DNA from: JBFHDX01 sp041584475
GTDB lineage: Bacteria; Pseudomonadota; Alphaproteobacteria; UBA8366; JADFVY01
DNA length: 28,913 nt
NCBI GenBank assembly: GCA_041584475.1
Contig: JBFHDX010000040.1
Span: 1-28,913, forward strand
Direction: 5' to 3'
The position numbers and the translations under genes were made by a program. Of the stretch, positions 1 through 7,482 are shown in pieces (the stretch's first letter is position 1; each line of letters begins with the position of its first letter). Under the pieces are notes generated by a model. The model saw only the letters and a list, made by a program, of their open reading frames with translations, made no database searches and was not told the origin of the DNA.

Positions 1-2569
1 CATCGGTCGACAGCTGCCAGGGGTCGCCGACGCGAAGCTCACGCATCGCGCCCGCCAGCATCTTCAGAAGATCGTCGGCGACCTCCTCCTGAACGCACAG
101 GATGCGCAGGGCGGAACAGCGCTGGCCGGCGCTCTGGAAGGTCGAGGCGACGATGTCCCGCACCGCCTGCTCGTGCAGTGCGGTCGAGTCGACGATCATC
201 GCGTTGAGACCGCCGGTCTCCGCGATCAGCGGCGCGTCGGCATTGCCGGCACCCGCCATCGCGCGGTGGATGGCGCGGGCGGTCTCGGTCGAGCCGGTGA
301 AGCAAACGCCGGCGATGCGCGGGTCGGCGACGAGCGGCCCGCCGACCGACGGGCCGTCGCCGGGCAGCAGGTGCAGGGCGTCGCCAGGGATGCCGGCCGC
401 GTGCATGAGCTGCACCGCACGCGCCGCGATCAGCGGCGTCTGCTCGGCCGGTTTCGCGATCACCGGATTGCCGGCCACCAGCGCCGCGACGATCTGGCCT
501 GTGAAGATCGCAAGCGGGAAATTCCACGGCGAGATGCAGACGAAGACACCGCGCCCGATGCGTCCGCCATCGGCGAAGCGGCGCCGCGCCTCCATCGCGT
601 AGTAGCGGCAGAAGTCCACCGCCTCGCGCACCTCGGCAACGCCATCGAGCAGCGTCTTCCCCGCCTCGCGCGCGGCCAGGGCCATCAGTTCGGGCGCGTT
701 CGCCTCGTAAAGGTCGGCGATCCTGTCGACGATCGCGGCGCGTTCCGCCGCGGGACGGTCGCGCCAGCCCGCGACCGCCGCGTCCGCGCAGTCGAGCGCG
801 CGGGTGACGGCGGCCTCGTCGGCCTCGACGGTCTCGCCGACGACGTCCGCGTTGTTCGTCGGATTGACGACGGACCGGTGGTCGCCGTCGAGCTGCTCGC
901 CATCGACGATCGGCGCCGCTATCCAGCTGCTGTCCGCGAAGGCGTTGCGCGCGGCGTCGAGGTCCGCCACGGTCACCGGATCGGTTAGGTCCCAGCCTTT
1001 CGCGTTGCGCCGCGCCTCGCCGTAGATCTGCGGCGGCAGCGGGATCCGCGGATTGCGCACGTCGCGCAGCGCCGCCAGCGTGTCGAGCGGGTCGTGGGCG
1101 ATCTCCTCGACCGGAATGTCGCCGTTGAGCACCTGGTTCACGAACGAGCTGTTGGCGCCGTTCTCGAGCAACCGGCGCACGAGATAGGCGAGCAGGTCGC
1201 GATGCACGCCGACCGGCGCGTAGATCCGGCAACGCCGCCCGTGCCGCTCGCGCAGCAGATCGTGCAGCGGCTCGCCCATGCCGTGCAGCCGCTGGAACTC
1301 GAAACCGTCGAAATCGCCCGCCATCTCGACGATCGCCGCCGCGCTGTGCGCGTTGTGCGTGGCGAATTGCGGGTAGATCCGGTCCGCCCGCTCGAGCAGC
1401 ATGCGGGCGCAGCCTAGATAGGCGACGTCGCTCGACACCTTGCGCGTGAAGACGGGATAGCCGGATAGCCCCATGACCTGGGCCCGCTTGACCTCGGCAT
1501 CCCAGTAGGCGCCCTTGACCAGCCGCACGGTGATGCGCCGGTCGAGCCGCGCGGCCAGCGCGTGCAGCCAGTCGATGACGTGCGGGGCGCGGGGCCCATA
1601 GGTCTGGACGACGACGCCGAAACCATCCCAGCCGTCGAGGTCGCGACTGCCCAGCACGGCTTCGACCACGTCGAGCGAGATGTCGAGCCTGTCCGCCTCC
1701 TCGGCGTCGATGTTCAGCCCCATGCGCGCGTTCTTCGCGTGCAGCGCCAGCGCCAGGACCCGCGGCACCAGCTCGTCCATGACGCGCTTGCGCTGGCCAT
1801 ACTCGTATCTCGGATGCAGCGCCGACAGCTTGACGGAGAGCCCGGGATTGGCGTGGACGCCGTCATGTACCGCGCCCGTGGCGATCGCCGCAAGCGCACG
1901 CGAGTAGGACAGGAAATAGCGCCGCGCGTCCTCGCCGGTGCGCGCCGCCTCGCCCAGCATGTCGTAGGAATAGGTGTAACCCTTCGCCTCCATGTTCGAG
2001 GCGCGTTCCATCGCCTCGTCGATGTTGCGACCGAGCACGAACTGGTGGCCCATGACCTTCATCGCTTCGCCGACCGCGGCCCGGATCAGCGGCTCGCCGA
2101 GTCGGCGAACCAGCGCCTGCAACGTGCCCAGGACGTCCCACTCGGTCGTCTTGCCACGACCGACGACCTTGCCCGTCAGCATCAGGCCCCAGGTCGAGGC
2201 GTTGACCAGCGGCGAGCTCGAGCGGCCGATGTGCCGACCCCAGTCCGCGGGGCCGATCTTGTCGCGGATAAGCGCGTCGATGTTCGTTTCGTCCGGTACC
2301 CGCAAGAGGGCCTCGGCGAGGCACATCAGCGCCACGCCCTCCTCGGTGCTGAGGCCGTATTCGGCGAGAAAACTCTCCATCAGGCCGGCACGCGATTCCT
2401 CGCGCAGCGCGGCGACGAGCGTCGCCGCCTCGCCGCTCGCCCGTCCGCGCGCGGCCTTGTTCATGCCGGCGGTGCCGGCGAGGCGCCGCACCACCGATTC
2501 CTCGTCCGGCAGATAGTGCCGGCGGATCTCCTCGCGCAACGACGCCAGATCGCGGCCGGTGTCGGTCAT
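1..2569 (-). CDS. putA: Bifunctional proline dehydrogenase / L-glutamate-gamma-semialdehyde dehydrogenase (PutA), C-terminus cut by window edge
   Basis: Oxidises proline to glutamate in two steps: FAD-dependent proline dehydrogenase, then NAD-dependent P5C dehydrogenase. 856 codons are visible and the frame is open to the window edge; full-length PutA is usually 1000 residues or more, so part of the aldehyde dehydrogenase domain is missing. The PRODH barrel (about residues 150-460) shows RLVKGAYWDAE (Lys352), HNAHSA, FQRLHGMGE and RRLLENGANSSF, whose Arg pair binds proline in known PutA structures. The ALDH domain (from about 540) shows SPWNFPLA, FTGSTE, ETGG and GQRCSALR with catalytic Cys818. 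The ATG at 2569 has a GGGAG about 5 bases upstream. No N-terminal ribbon-helix-helix DNA-binding domain is present, so unlike E. coli PutA it should not repress its own gene. It is divergent from the phosphotransferase at 2767. Confidence 0.96.
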   Translation of the reverse strand, partial: MTDTGRDLASLREEIRRHYLPDEESVVRRLAGTAGMNKAARGRASGEAATLVAALREESRAGLMESFLAEYGLSTEEGVALMCLAEALLRVPDETNIDALIRDKIGPADWGRHIGRSSSPLVNASTWGLMLTGKVVGRGKTTEWDVLGTLQALVRRLGEPLIRAAVGEAMKVMGHQFVLGRNIDEAMERASNMEAKGYTYSYDMLGEAARTGEDARRYFLSYSRALAAIATGAVHDGVHANPGLSVKLSALHPRYEYGQRKRVMDELVPRVLALALHAKNARMGLNIDAEEADRLDISLDVVEAVLGSRDLDGWDGFGVVVQTYGPRAPHVIDWLHALAARLDRRITVRLVKGAYWDAEVKRAQVMGLSGYPVFTRKVSSDVAYLGCARMLLERADRIYPQFATHNAHSAAAIVEMAGDFDGFEFQRLHGMGEPLHDLLRERHGRRCRIYAPVGVHRDLLAYLVRRLLENGANSSFVNQVLNGDIPVEEIAHDPLDTLAALRDVRNPRIPLPPQIYGEARRNAKGWDLTDPVTVADLDAARNAFADSSWIAAPIVDGEQLDGDHRSVVNPTNNADVVGETVEADEAAVTRALDCADAAVAGWRDRPAAERAAIVDRIADLYEANAPELMALAAREAGKTLLDGVAEVREAVDFCRYYAMEARRRFADGGRIGRGVFVCISPWNFPLAIFTGQIVAALVAGNPVIAKPAEQTPLIAARAVQLMHAAGIPGDALHLLPGDGPSVGGPLVADPRIAGVCFTGSTETARAIHRAMAGAGNADAPLIAETGGLNAMIVDSTALHEQAVRDIVASTFQSAGQRCSALRILCVQEEVADDLLKMLAGAMRELRVGDPWQLSTD

Positions 2570-2584
2570 GGCTCCCGCTCTCTC

Positions 2585-2609
2585 GGCGCGGCGGATGCGC
2601 CGCCGCGCC
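2585..2609 (-). promoter_or_regulatory. Perfect GC hairpin in the putA leader
   Basis: Two 10-base arms (2585-2594 and 2600-2609) are exact reverse complements around a 5-base loop. The inner edge lies 15 bases upstream of the putA start codon, next to the ribosome-binding site. It has no U-tract, so it is not a classical terminator. It may affect putA translation or mRNA stability, but GC-rich intergenic DNA forms such hairpins easily, so the functional reading is inference. Confidence 0.35.
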
Positions 2610-2766
2610 GTCTTCCCGGGCCAATGATAGGGCTTCCCGCGCCGGCAATCATCACTGTCGTCGCGGTCCCGGGCAGCCGGCGTCGGTCCGCCCCCCCGCG
2701 ACGCCCCTGTTGCCGGGCGGCGGCGCGTGCGGCAATCTCGCCCTCAGGGAGAAGCCGGGACCGACG

Positions 2767-3651
2767 ATGGCAATTAGCGAGGACGCGAGGAAACGCGCCG
2801 CAGGACTTCCCTGCTGGTCCGGCAGGGTCGATCCGCAGCCGCTGTCCGGCGGCATCACCAACGTGAACTTCGTGGTCGAGGATGCCGGCGACAGGTGCGT
2901 CGTCCGGATCGGCGGCGATATCCCGCTGCACCACGTTATGCGCTTCAACGAGCTGGCGGCGAGCCGCGCCGCCCATGCCGCCGGCATATCGCCCGAGGTC
3001 GTCTATTGGGAGCCGGGCGCGCTCGTGCTGCGCTTCGTCGAGGGCAAGACGCTTGCGGCCGAGGACGTGCGGCGCCCCGAAAACCTGGCGCGGATCGTCG
3101 ACATTGTCCGACGCGTGCACCGCGAGGTCCCGAAATTTCTGCGCGGGCCCGTGCAGATTTTCTGGGTCTTCCACGTGCTGCGCGACTATGCCGGCACGCT
3201 GCGCGAAGGCGGCAGCCGCATGATCGGCGAGCTGCCCCGGCTGATGGCGATCGCGGAAGAACTCGAGGAAGAGGTCGGCGCGATCGAACCGGTCTTCGGC
3301 CACAACGACCTGCTGGCGGCGAACTTCATCGACGACGGCGAGCGGCTGTGGCTCCTCGACTGGGACTACGCCGGCTTCAACAGCCCGCTGTTCGATCTGG
3401 CAAATCTCGCCTCGAACAGCGAATTCACGCCGGACATGGAGGAGCGGCTACTCGACGCCTATTTCGGCGGGCCGCCGGACGATGGTCTGCGGCGGCGCTA
3501 CGCGGCGATGAAATGCGCGTCGCTGCTGCGCGAGGCGATGTGGAGCATGGTCTCGGAGATCCACTCGTCCCTCGACTTCGACTACCGGGTCTACACGCGC
3601 CAGAACCTGGACCGTTTCGAGCGCGCCTACGGCAGTCTCACGGCGATGTGA
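2767..3651 (+). CDS. Choline/ethanolamine-kinase-like phosphotransferase (APH superfamily)
   Basis: 294-residue cytoplasmic small-molecule kinase of the aminoglycoside-phosphotransferase/choline-kinase fold. The N-lobe carries LSGGITNVNFVVE (about residues 25-37), the nucleotide loop typical of LicA/choline-kinase-like proteins. The Brenner motif is HNDLLAANFI with the catalytic Asp. LLDWDYAG holds the metal-binding Asp in the place of the choline-kinase IDxEYA motif and is followed by FDLANLASN. The ATG at 2767 was chosen because AGGGAGA lies upstream and homology begins soon after it; the frame is open further upstream (to 2710) but that part is low-complexity. The FAD/GcvT oxidoreductase starts 7 bases after the stop, so the two are almost certainly cotranscribed, which suggests an aminoalcohol or methylated-amine substrate. 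The true substrate cannot be read from sequence. Methylthioribose kinase belongs to the same superfamily and mtnA lies about 4 kb downstream, but the motifs look more choline-kinase-like. Confidence 0.85.
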   Translation: MAISEDARKRAAGLPCWSGRVDPQPLSGGITNVNFVVEDAGDRCVVRIGGDIPLHHVMRFNELAASRAAHAAGISPEVVYWEPGALVLRFVEGKTLAAEDVRRPENLARIVDIVRRVHREVPKFLRGPVQIFWVFHVLRDYAGTLREGGSRMIGELPRLMAIAEELEEEVGAIEPVFGHNDLLAANFIDDGERLWLLDWDYAGFNSPLFDLANLASNSEFTPDMEERLLDAYFGGPPDDGLRRRYAAMKCASLLREAMWSMVSEIHSSLDFDYRVYTRQNLDRFERAYGSLTAM

Positions 3652-3658
3652 CGCCGCG

Positions 3659-6103
3659 ATGGTCACGCTTCCGAGCCAGGCCAGGGCGGTGGTTATCGGC
3701 GGCGGCATCGTCGGCTGTGCCACCGCCTACCATCTGGCGCGCGAGGGCTGGACCGACACCGTCCTCGTCGAGGCCGGCGAGCTCACCTGCGGCTCGACCT
3801 GGCACGCCGCCGGTCTCGTCGGGCAGCTGCGCAGCAGCCCCAATATCACGCAGCTGCTCGGCCAATCGGTCGCCCTGTACGACCGGCTCGAGAAGGAAAC
3901 CGGCCAGGCCACCGGCTGGCGCATGACCGGCGGGTTGCGGCTTGCCTGCACGGAAGAGCGCTGGATCGAGCTCAGGCGCCAGGCGACGATGGCGCGCAGC
4001 TTCGGGCTCGAGATGGAACTGCTGTCGGCGGAGCAGGCGAGGCGGCTGTGGCCGATCATGGACGCGTCCGACGTCGTCGGCGCCGCGTTCCTGCCGACCG
4101 ACGGCCAGGCGAGCCCGTCCGACATCACGCAGGCGCTGGCAAAGGGCGCGCGCGGCGCCGGCGTGACCATCGTCCAGGGCACACGCGTGACCGGCTTCGA
4201 GATCGCTCGCGGGCGTGTCACCGCCGTGCTGACCGCGAACGGCCGCATCGCCTGCGAAGCGGCGGTCAACTGCGCCGGGCAATGGGCGAACGAGGTCGGC
4301 CGCATGGCCGGCGTGGCCGTGCCGCTGGTCTCGGTCCGCCACCAGTATCTGATCACCGAGCCGATCGACGGGGTGCCGCGCGACCTGCCGACGCTGCGCG
4401 ATCCCGACCGGCTGACCTATTACAAGGAGGAGGTGGGCGGCCTCGTGATGGGCGGCTACGAGCCGAACCCGATTGCCTGGGCCGAGGACGGCGTCCCGGC
4501 GGATTTCCGCTTCTCGCTGCTCGACGCCGATTGGGACCATTTCGAGCCGATGATGGAGCGGGCGCTCGGCCGCGTCCCCGCGCTGCGCACGGCCGGGGTC
4601 AGGCAGCTCGTCAACGGGCCCGAGAGCTTCACCCCGGACGGCAATTTCATCCTCGGCGAGGCGCCGGAATGCCGCGGGTTCTTCGTCGGCGCCGGATTCA
4701 ACGCCTTCGGCATCGCCTCGGCGGGCGGCGCCGGCAAGGCACTGGCGGAATGGGTGGTCGGCGGCGAGCCGCCCTACGACTTGTGGCCGGTCGATATCAG
4801 GCGCTTCGGCCAGCCACATGGCGACACCGACTGGGTACGCGCGCGCACGCTCGAGATGTACGGCAAGCATTATGCCATCGCTTGGCCTTTCGAAGAGCAC
4901 GAAAGCGGTCGCCCGCTGCGGCGCTCGCCGCTCTATGGCCGGCTCGCCGGGGCCGGGGCGGTGTTCGGCGAAAAGCTCGGCTGGGAGCGGCCCAACTGGT
5001 TCGCGCCGGCCGGCGTGACCCGGCGCGACGAGTACGGCTTCGCCCGGCAGAACTGGTTTGGCCCGGTCGGCGAGGAGCACCGCGCGGCGCGCGAGCGCGT
5101 CGCCCTCTTCGACCAGTCGTCGTTCGCCAAGTTCCTGCTGGTCGGCGACGATGCCGAGGCGGCATTGCAATGGATCTGCGCCGGCGACGTCGCGCGGACC
5201 CCGGGCAGGCTGGTCTACACGCAGATGCTGAATGCGCGCGGCGGCATCGAATGCGATCTGACGGTGGCGCGGCTCGACGGCGACCGCTTCTACATCACGA
5301 CGGGCACCGGCTTCGCGACGCACGATTTCGACTGGATTCGGCGTAACATACCCGCCGGCCTCGAGGCCCGACTGCTCGACGTGACTTCGTCCCGGGCGGT
5401 GCTGTCGCTGATGGGCCCGCGGGCGCGCGACGTGCTGTCCGCGGTGACGCGCGAAGACGTATCGAACGAGGCATTCCCGTTCCGGACCGTACGGGACGTC
5501 CGCATCGCCGGCATCCCGGTGCTGGCGCTGCGCCTGTCCTATGTCGGCGAGCTCGGATGGGAACTGCACGTGCCCGCCGAGGGCGCCGTCACGGTCTACG
5601 ACAGCCTCGTGGCGGCGGGCGCGCCGCACGGCCTCGCCAACGCCGGTTACCGGGCCATCGAGAGCCTGCGGCTGGAAAAAGGCTATCGCGCCTGGGGCGC
5701 CGACATCGGTCCGGACTATACGCCGCTCGAGGCCGGGCTCGTCGGGGGTGTGAAGCTGGCATCGGACAGCCCGTTCCTCGGGCGCGAGGCGCTGCGGGCG
5801 CAGCGCGATGCGGGGGTCGGGAAGCTGCTCGCCGGGTTCACCGTTGCCGACCCCGCGGTCGTGCTGCTCGGACGCGAGACGATCTTTCGCGACGGCGAGC
5901 GGGTCGGCTGGCTCGCCAGCGGCGGCTGGGGTTACACCGTCGGCTCCAACATTGGATACGGCTACGTGCGCCGGGCGGCGGGCGTCGATGCGGATTACGT
6001 GATGTCCGGCAGCTACGAGCTGGAGGTCGCCACCGAGCGCGTGGCGTGCGACGTGTTCCTGAAGCCGCTCTACGATCCCGACGGTGCGCGCCTCAAGGCG
6101 TGA
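3659..6103 (+). CDS. FAD-dependent oxidoreductase fused to GcvT domain (dimethylglycine/sarcosine dehydrogenase-like)
   Basis: 814-residue protein, the usual length for the DMGDH/sarcosine dehydrogenase family. Order of domains: FAD-binding DAO (about residues 9-370, dinucleotide motif GGGIVG at 14-19), a short FAO_M-type linker domain (about 375-430), aminomethyltransferase GcvT fold (about 435-710) and GcvT C-terminal barrel (about 720-810). STWHAAGL contains His49, equivalent to the histidine that carries covalent FAD in mammalian DMGDH. Family members oxidatively demethylate N-methylated glycines and pass the one-carbon unit to tetrahydrofolate bound in the GcvT part. No signal peptide is present. 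It follows the phosphotransferase by 7 bases. The exact substrate (dimethylglycine, sarcosine or another N-methyl amine) is not determined by the visible motifs. Confidence 0.9.
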   Translation: MVTLPSQARAVVIGGGIVGCATAYHLAREGWTDTVLVEAGELTCGSTWHAAGLVGQLRSSPNITQLLGQSVALYDRLEKETGQATGWRMTGGLRLACTEERWIELRRQATMARSFGLEMELLSAEQARRLWPIMDASDVVGAAFLPTDGQASPSDITQALAKGARGAGVTIVQGTRVTGFEIARGRVTAVLTANGRIACEAAVNCAGQWANEVGRMAGVAVPLVSVRHQYLITEPIDGVPRDLPTLRDPDRLTYYKEEVGGLVMGGYEPNPIAWAEDGVPADFRFSLLDADWDHFEPMMERALGRVPALRTAGVRQLVNGPESFTPDGNFILGEAPECRGFFVGAGFNAFGIASAGGAGKALAEWVVGGEPPYDLWPVDIRRFGQPHGDTDWVRARTLEMYGKHYAIAWPFEEHESGRPLRRSPLYGRLAGAGAVFGEKLGWERPNWFAPAGVTRRDEYGFARQNWFGPVGEEHRAARERVALFDQSSFAKFLLVGDDAEAALQWICAGDVARTPGRLVYTQMLNARGGIECDLTVARLDGDRFYITTGTGFATHDFDWIRRNIPAGLEARLLDVTSSRAVLSLMGPRARDVLSAVTREDVSNEAFPFRTVRDVRIAGIPVLALRLSYVGELGWELHVPAEGAVTVYDSLVAAGAPHGLANAGYRAIESLRLEKGYRAWGADIGPDYTPLEAGLVGGVKLASDSPFLGREALRAQRDAGVGKLLAGFTVADPAVVLLGRETIFRDGERVGWLASGGWGYTVGSNIGYGYVRRAAGVDADYVMSGSYELEVATERVACDVFLKPLYDPDGARLKA

Positions 6104-6131
6104 CGGCTCCGCCGCGCGGCATCGCGGGCGG

Positions 6132-6180
6132 TTGATCCATGTCAAATACGCAGGTATCGGCCGGGAGCATACTCGGCGCG
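6132..6180 (+). promoter_or_regulatory. FNR/FixK-type box with class II promoter geometry upstream of the DUF6455-like gene
   Basis: TTGATCCATGTCAA at 6132-6145 matches the FNR/FixK consensus TTGAT-N4-ATCAA at nine of ten fixed positions. A possible -10 element, CATACT, lies at 6168-6173 and predicts transcription from about 6180. The box centre (6138.5) is then at -41.5, the classical class II activation position. The predicted leader runs about 37 bases to the ATG at 6217. The box overlaps an in-frame upstream ATG at 6139, which argues against that codon as the start. Activation by low oxygen, or by a related CRP/FNR regulator, is inferred from the family consensus. Confidence 0.6.
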
Positions 6181-6216
6181 ACGACGCGATCGCTACCTTG
6201 TGAGGGTTGGAACGTC

Positions 6217-6546
6217 ATGGAAATCATGGCCTTAGTGTTCGCCGCCGCGCTGCTGGTCGTCGCCGCATGGACGGCGCGCGTCCTGTTCAGCCATTACCGG
6301 TTGAAGGAACATCCCGCGCGCTTCCCGAAGATGGCGGATCGTCTCGGTCTGACGCTCTACGACATCCGTTATTCCGACGTCGCGCTTCATCTGCCGACGG
6401 CGGAACGGCTGTGCCTCGTGTGCAGCAGCACCAAGGAGTGCGATGCCTGGCTGGCGATGGGCAAAGCGGCGCCGGCCGTGCCGGCGTTCTGTCCCAACGC
6501 CGGATATCTGCATCTGTTGCACCGGCCGCACGACACGCCGGACTAG
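6217..6546 (+). CDS. Small membrane-anchored DUF6455-like protein
   Basis: 109-residue protein starting MEIMALVF, with one hydrophobic segment (about residues 4-21) followed by a short soluble domain. The C-terminal half has CLVCSSTKECDAWLA and FCPNAGYLHLL: a CxxC-x5-C cluster plus a fourth Cys in CPNA, the pattern I associate with DUF6455. Four conserved cysteines could bind a metal or form disulfides, but no function is established for the family as far as I know. The ATG at 6217 is preceded by GAGGG at good spacing; an earlier in-frame ATG at 6139 sits inside the FNR/FixK box and has no ribosome-binding site. The gene stands alone, 113 bases after the FAD/GcvT gene and 168 bases before the SDR, so it is probably a separate unit controlled by the FNR-type promoter. 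Confidence 0.75.
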   Translation: MEIMALVFAAALLVVAAWTARVLFSHYRLKEHPARFPKMADRLGLTLYDIRYSDVALHLPTAERLCLVCSSTKECDAWLAMGKAAPAVPAFCPNAGYLHLLHRPHDTPD

Positions 6547-6714
6547 ACTCCGCCTCGGGCGGCAGCCTCCTCCCGCCGCGCGCCGCGCCGCCGCGGCGGA
6601 TGACGTCGTGCGCTCGCGGGCGGCACGCCGAGACCTCCGTGTCCGCGGACGACGCGCTTGCCCGCGGCCGCGAAACCCGCTGTGATGGACCTCGCCTGAA
6701 GGAGTGGGCGCAGG

Positions 6715-7455
6715 ATGATGTCCGGGTTCGAGGCACGATCCGCCGTGGTCACCGGCGCGGCCGGCGGGATCGGCTATTCCGTTGCCTGCATGCTCGTCGC
6801 CGAGGGCGCCGCGGTCACCATGATCGATCTGAAGGATCCGCCGCCGTTGCCCGCGGGCGCCGGGTCCGCGGTCTACCGGCAGGGCGACGTGACCGATGCC
6901 GGCTTCGTCGCGCAGGCGATCGGCGGTCTCGATGCGGTCGACCATCTGGTCAACGCCGCCGGCGTCCTGTGGCGCGGCCGGGACGTCGGGGCCGTCGACA
7001 TCGATCTCGCCGTCTGGGACCGCGTCGTCGACATCAACCTGAGAGCCGCCGTGCTGACCCTTAAGGCGGCGGTGCCGAAGATGCGCGCCGCCGGCGGGGG
7101 CTCGATCGTCAACGTCTCGACGATTCAGTGCCTGCGCGGCGATCCCGTCCCGCAGGATGCGTACCAGGCGGCCAAGGCCGGCGTCATCGCGCTGACCCGC
7201 TCGATTGCCATCCAGTATGCCGCCGAGGGCATCCGCGCCAACTGCGTCCTGCCCGGCCAGACGCGGACGGGCATGCAGCCGCAATGGCAAGACGATGCCG
7301 CGGCGCTGGCCCAAGCGGCCAAGGCGGTTCCGCTCGGCCGCGTCGGCGAGCCGGAGGACGTCGCCGACGCGATCCTGTTCCTGCTCTCGGACCGGGCCGG
7401 TTTCATCACCGGCACCGAGCTGATCGTCGACGGCGGCGTGACGGCGTTGCCGTGA
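6715..7455 (+). CDS. Short-chain dehydrogenase/reductase (SDR), classical type
   Basis: 246-residue NAD(P)-dependent oxidoreductase with a complete classical SDR motif set: cofactor motif TGAAGGIG (residues 13-20), NAAG (80-83), catalytic Asn108 in VDINLRA, Ser135 in NVST, Tyr150 and Lys154 in YQAAK, and the C-terminal GTELIVDGG. Asp38 in MIDLK at the end of the second strand favours NAD over NADP. The start has AAGGAG 10 bases upstream; a second ATG at 6718 is equally possible. mtnA begins 27 bases after the stop, so the two are likely cotranscribed. That pairing suggests a sugar-phosphate or polyol substrate near methylthioribose/5-deoxyribose metabolism, but SDR sequence alone does not fix a substrate. 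Confidence 0.92.
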   Translation: MMSGFEARSAVVTGAAGGIGYSVACMLVAEGAAVTMIDLKDPPPLPAGAGSAVYRQGDVTDAGFVAQAIGGLDAVDHLVNAAGVLWRGRDVGAVDIDLAVWDRVVDINLRAAVLTLKAAVPKMRAAGGGSIVNVSTIQCLRGDPVPQDAYQAAKAGVIALTRSIAIQYAAEGIRANCVLPGQTRTGMQPQWQDDAAALAQAAKAVPLGRVGEPEDVADAILFLLSDRAGFITGTELIVDGGVTALP

Positions 7456-7482
7456 CGTCGGCCGCGGTCTAGAACAACGGTC

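Noticed and set aside
1562..2866. Long plus-strand open frame opposite putA
   Set aside because: It is antisense to conserved PutA codons, is rich in Arg/Gln/His as expected of a GC-rich shadow frame, and resembles no family. The same holds for the minus-strand frame at 39-1232.
3638..6145. 835-codon minus-strand open frame opposite the FAD/GcvT gene
   Set aside because: Length alone is not evidence at this GC content. The plus strand encodes a complete conserved protein, and the antisense product is low-complexity with no motif.
6139..6216. N-terminal extension of the DUF6455-like protein from an upstream ATG
   Set aside because: That ATG lies within the FNR/FixK-type box, has no ribosome-binding site, and the added residues do not look like the family.
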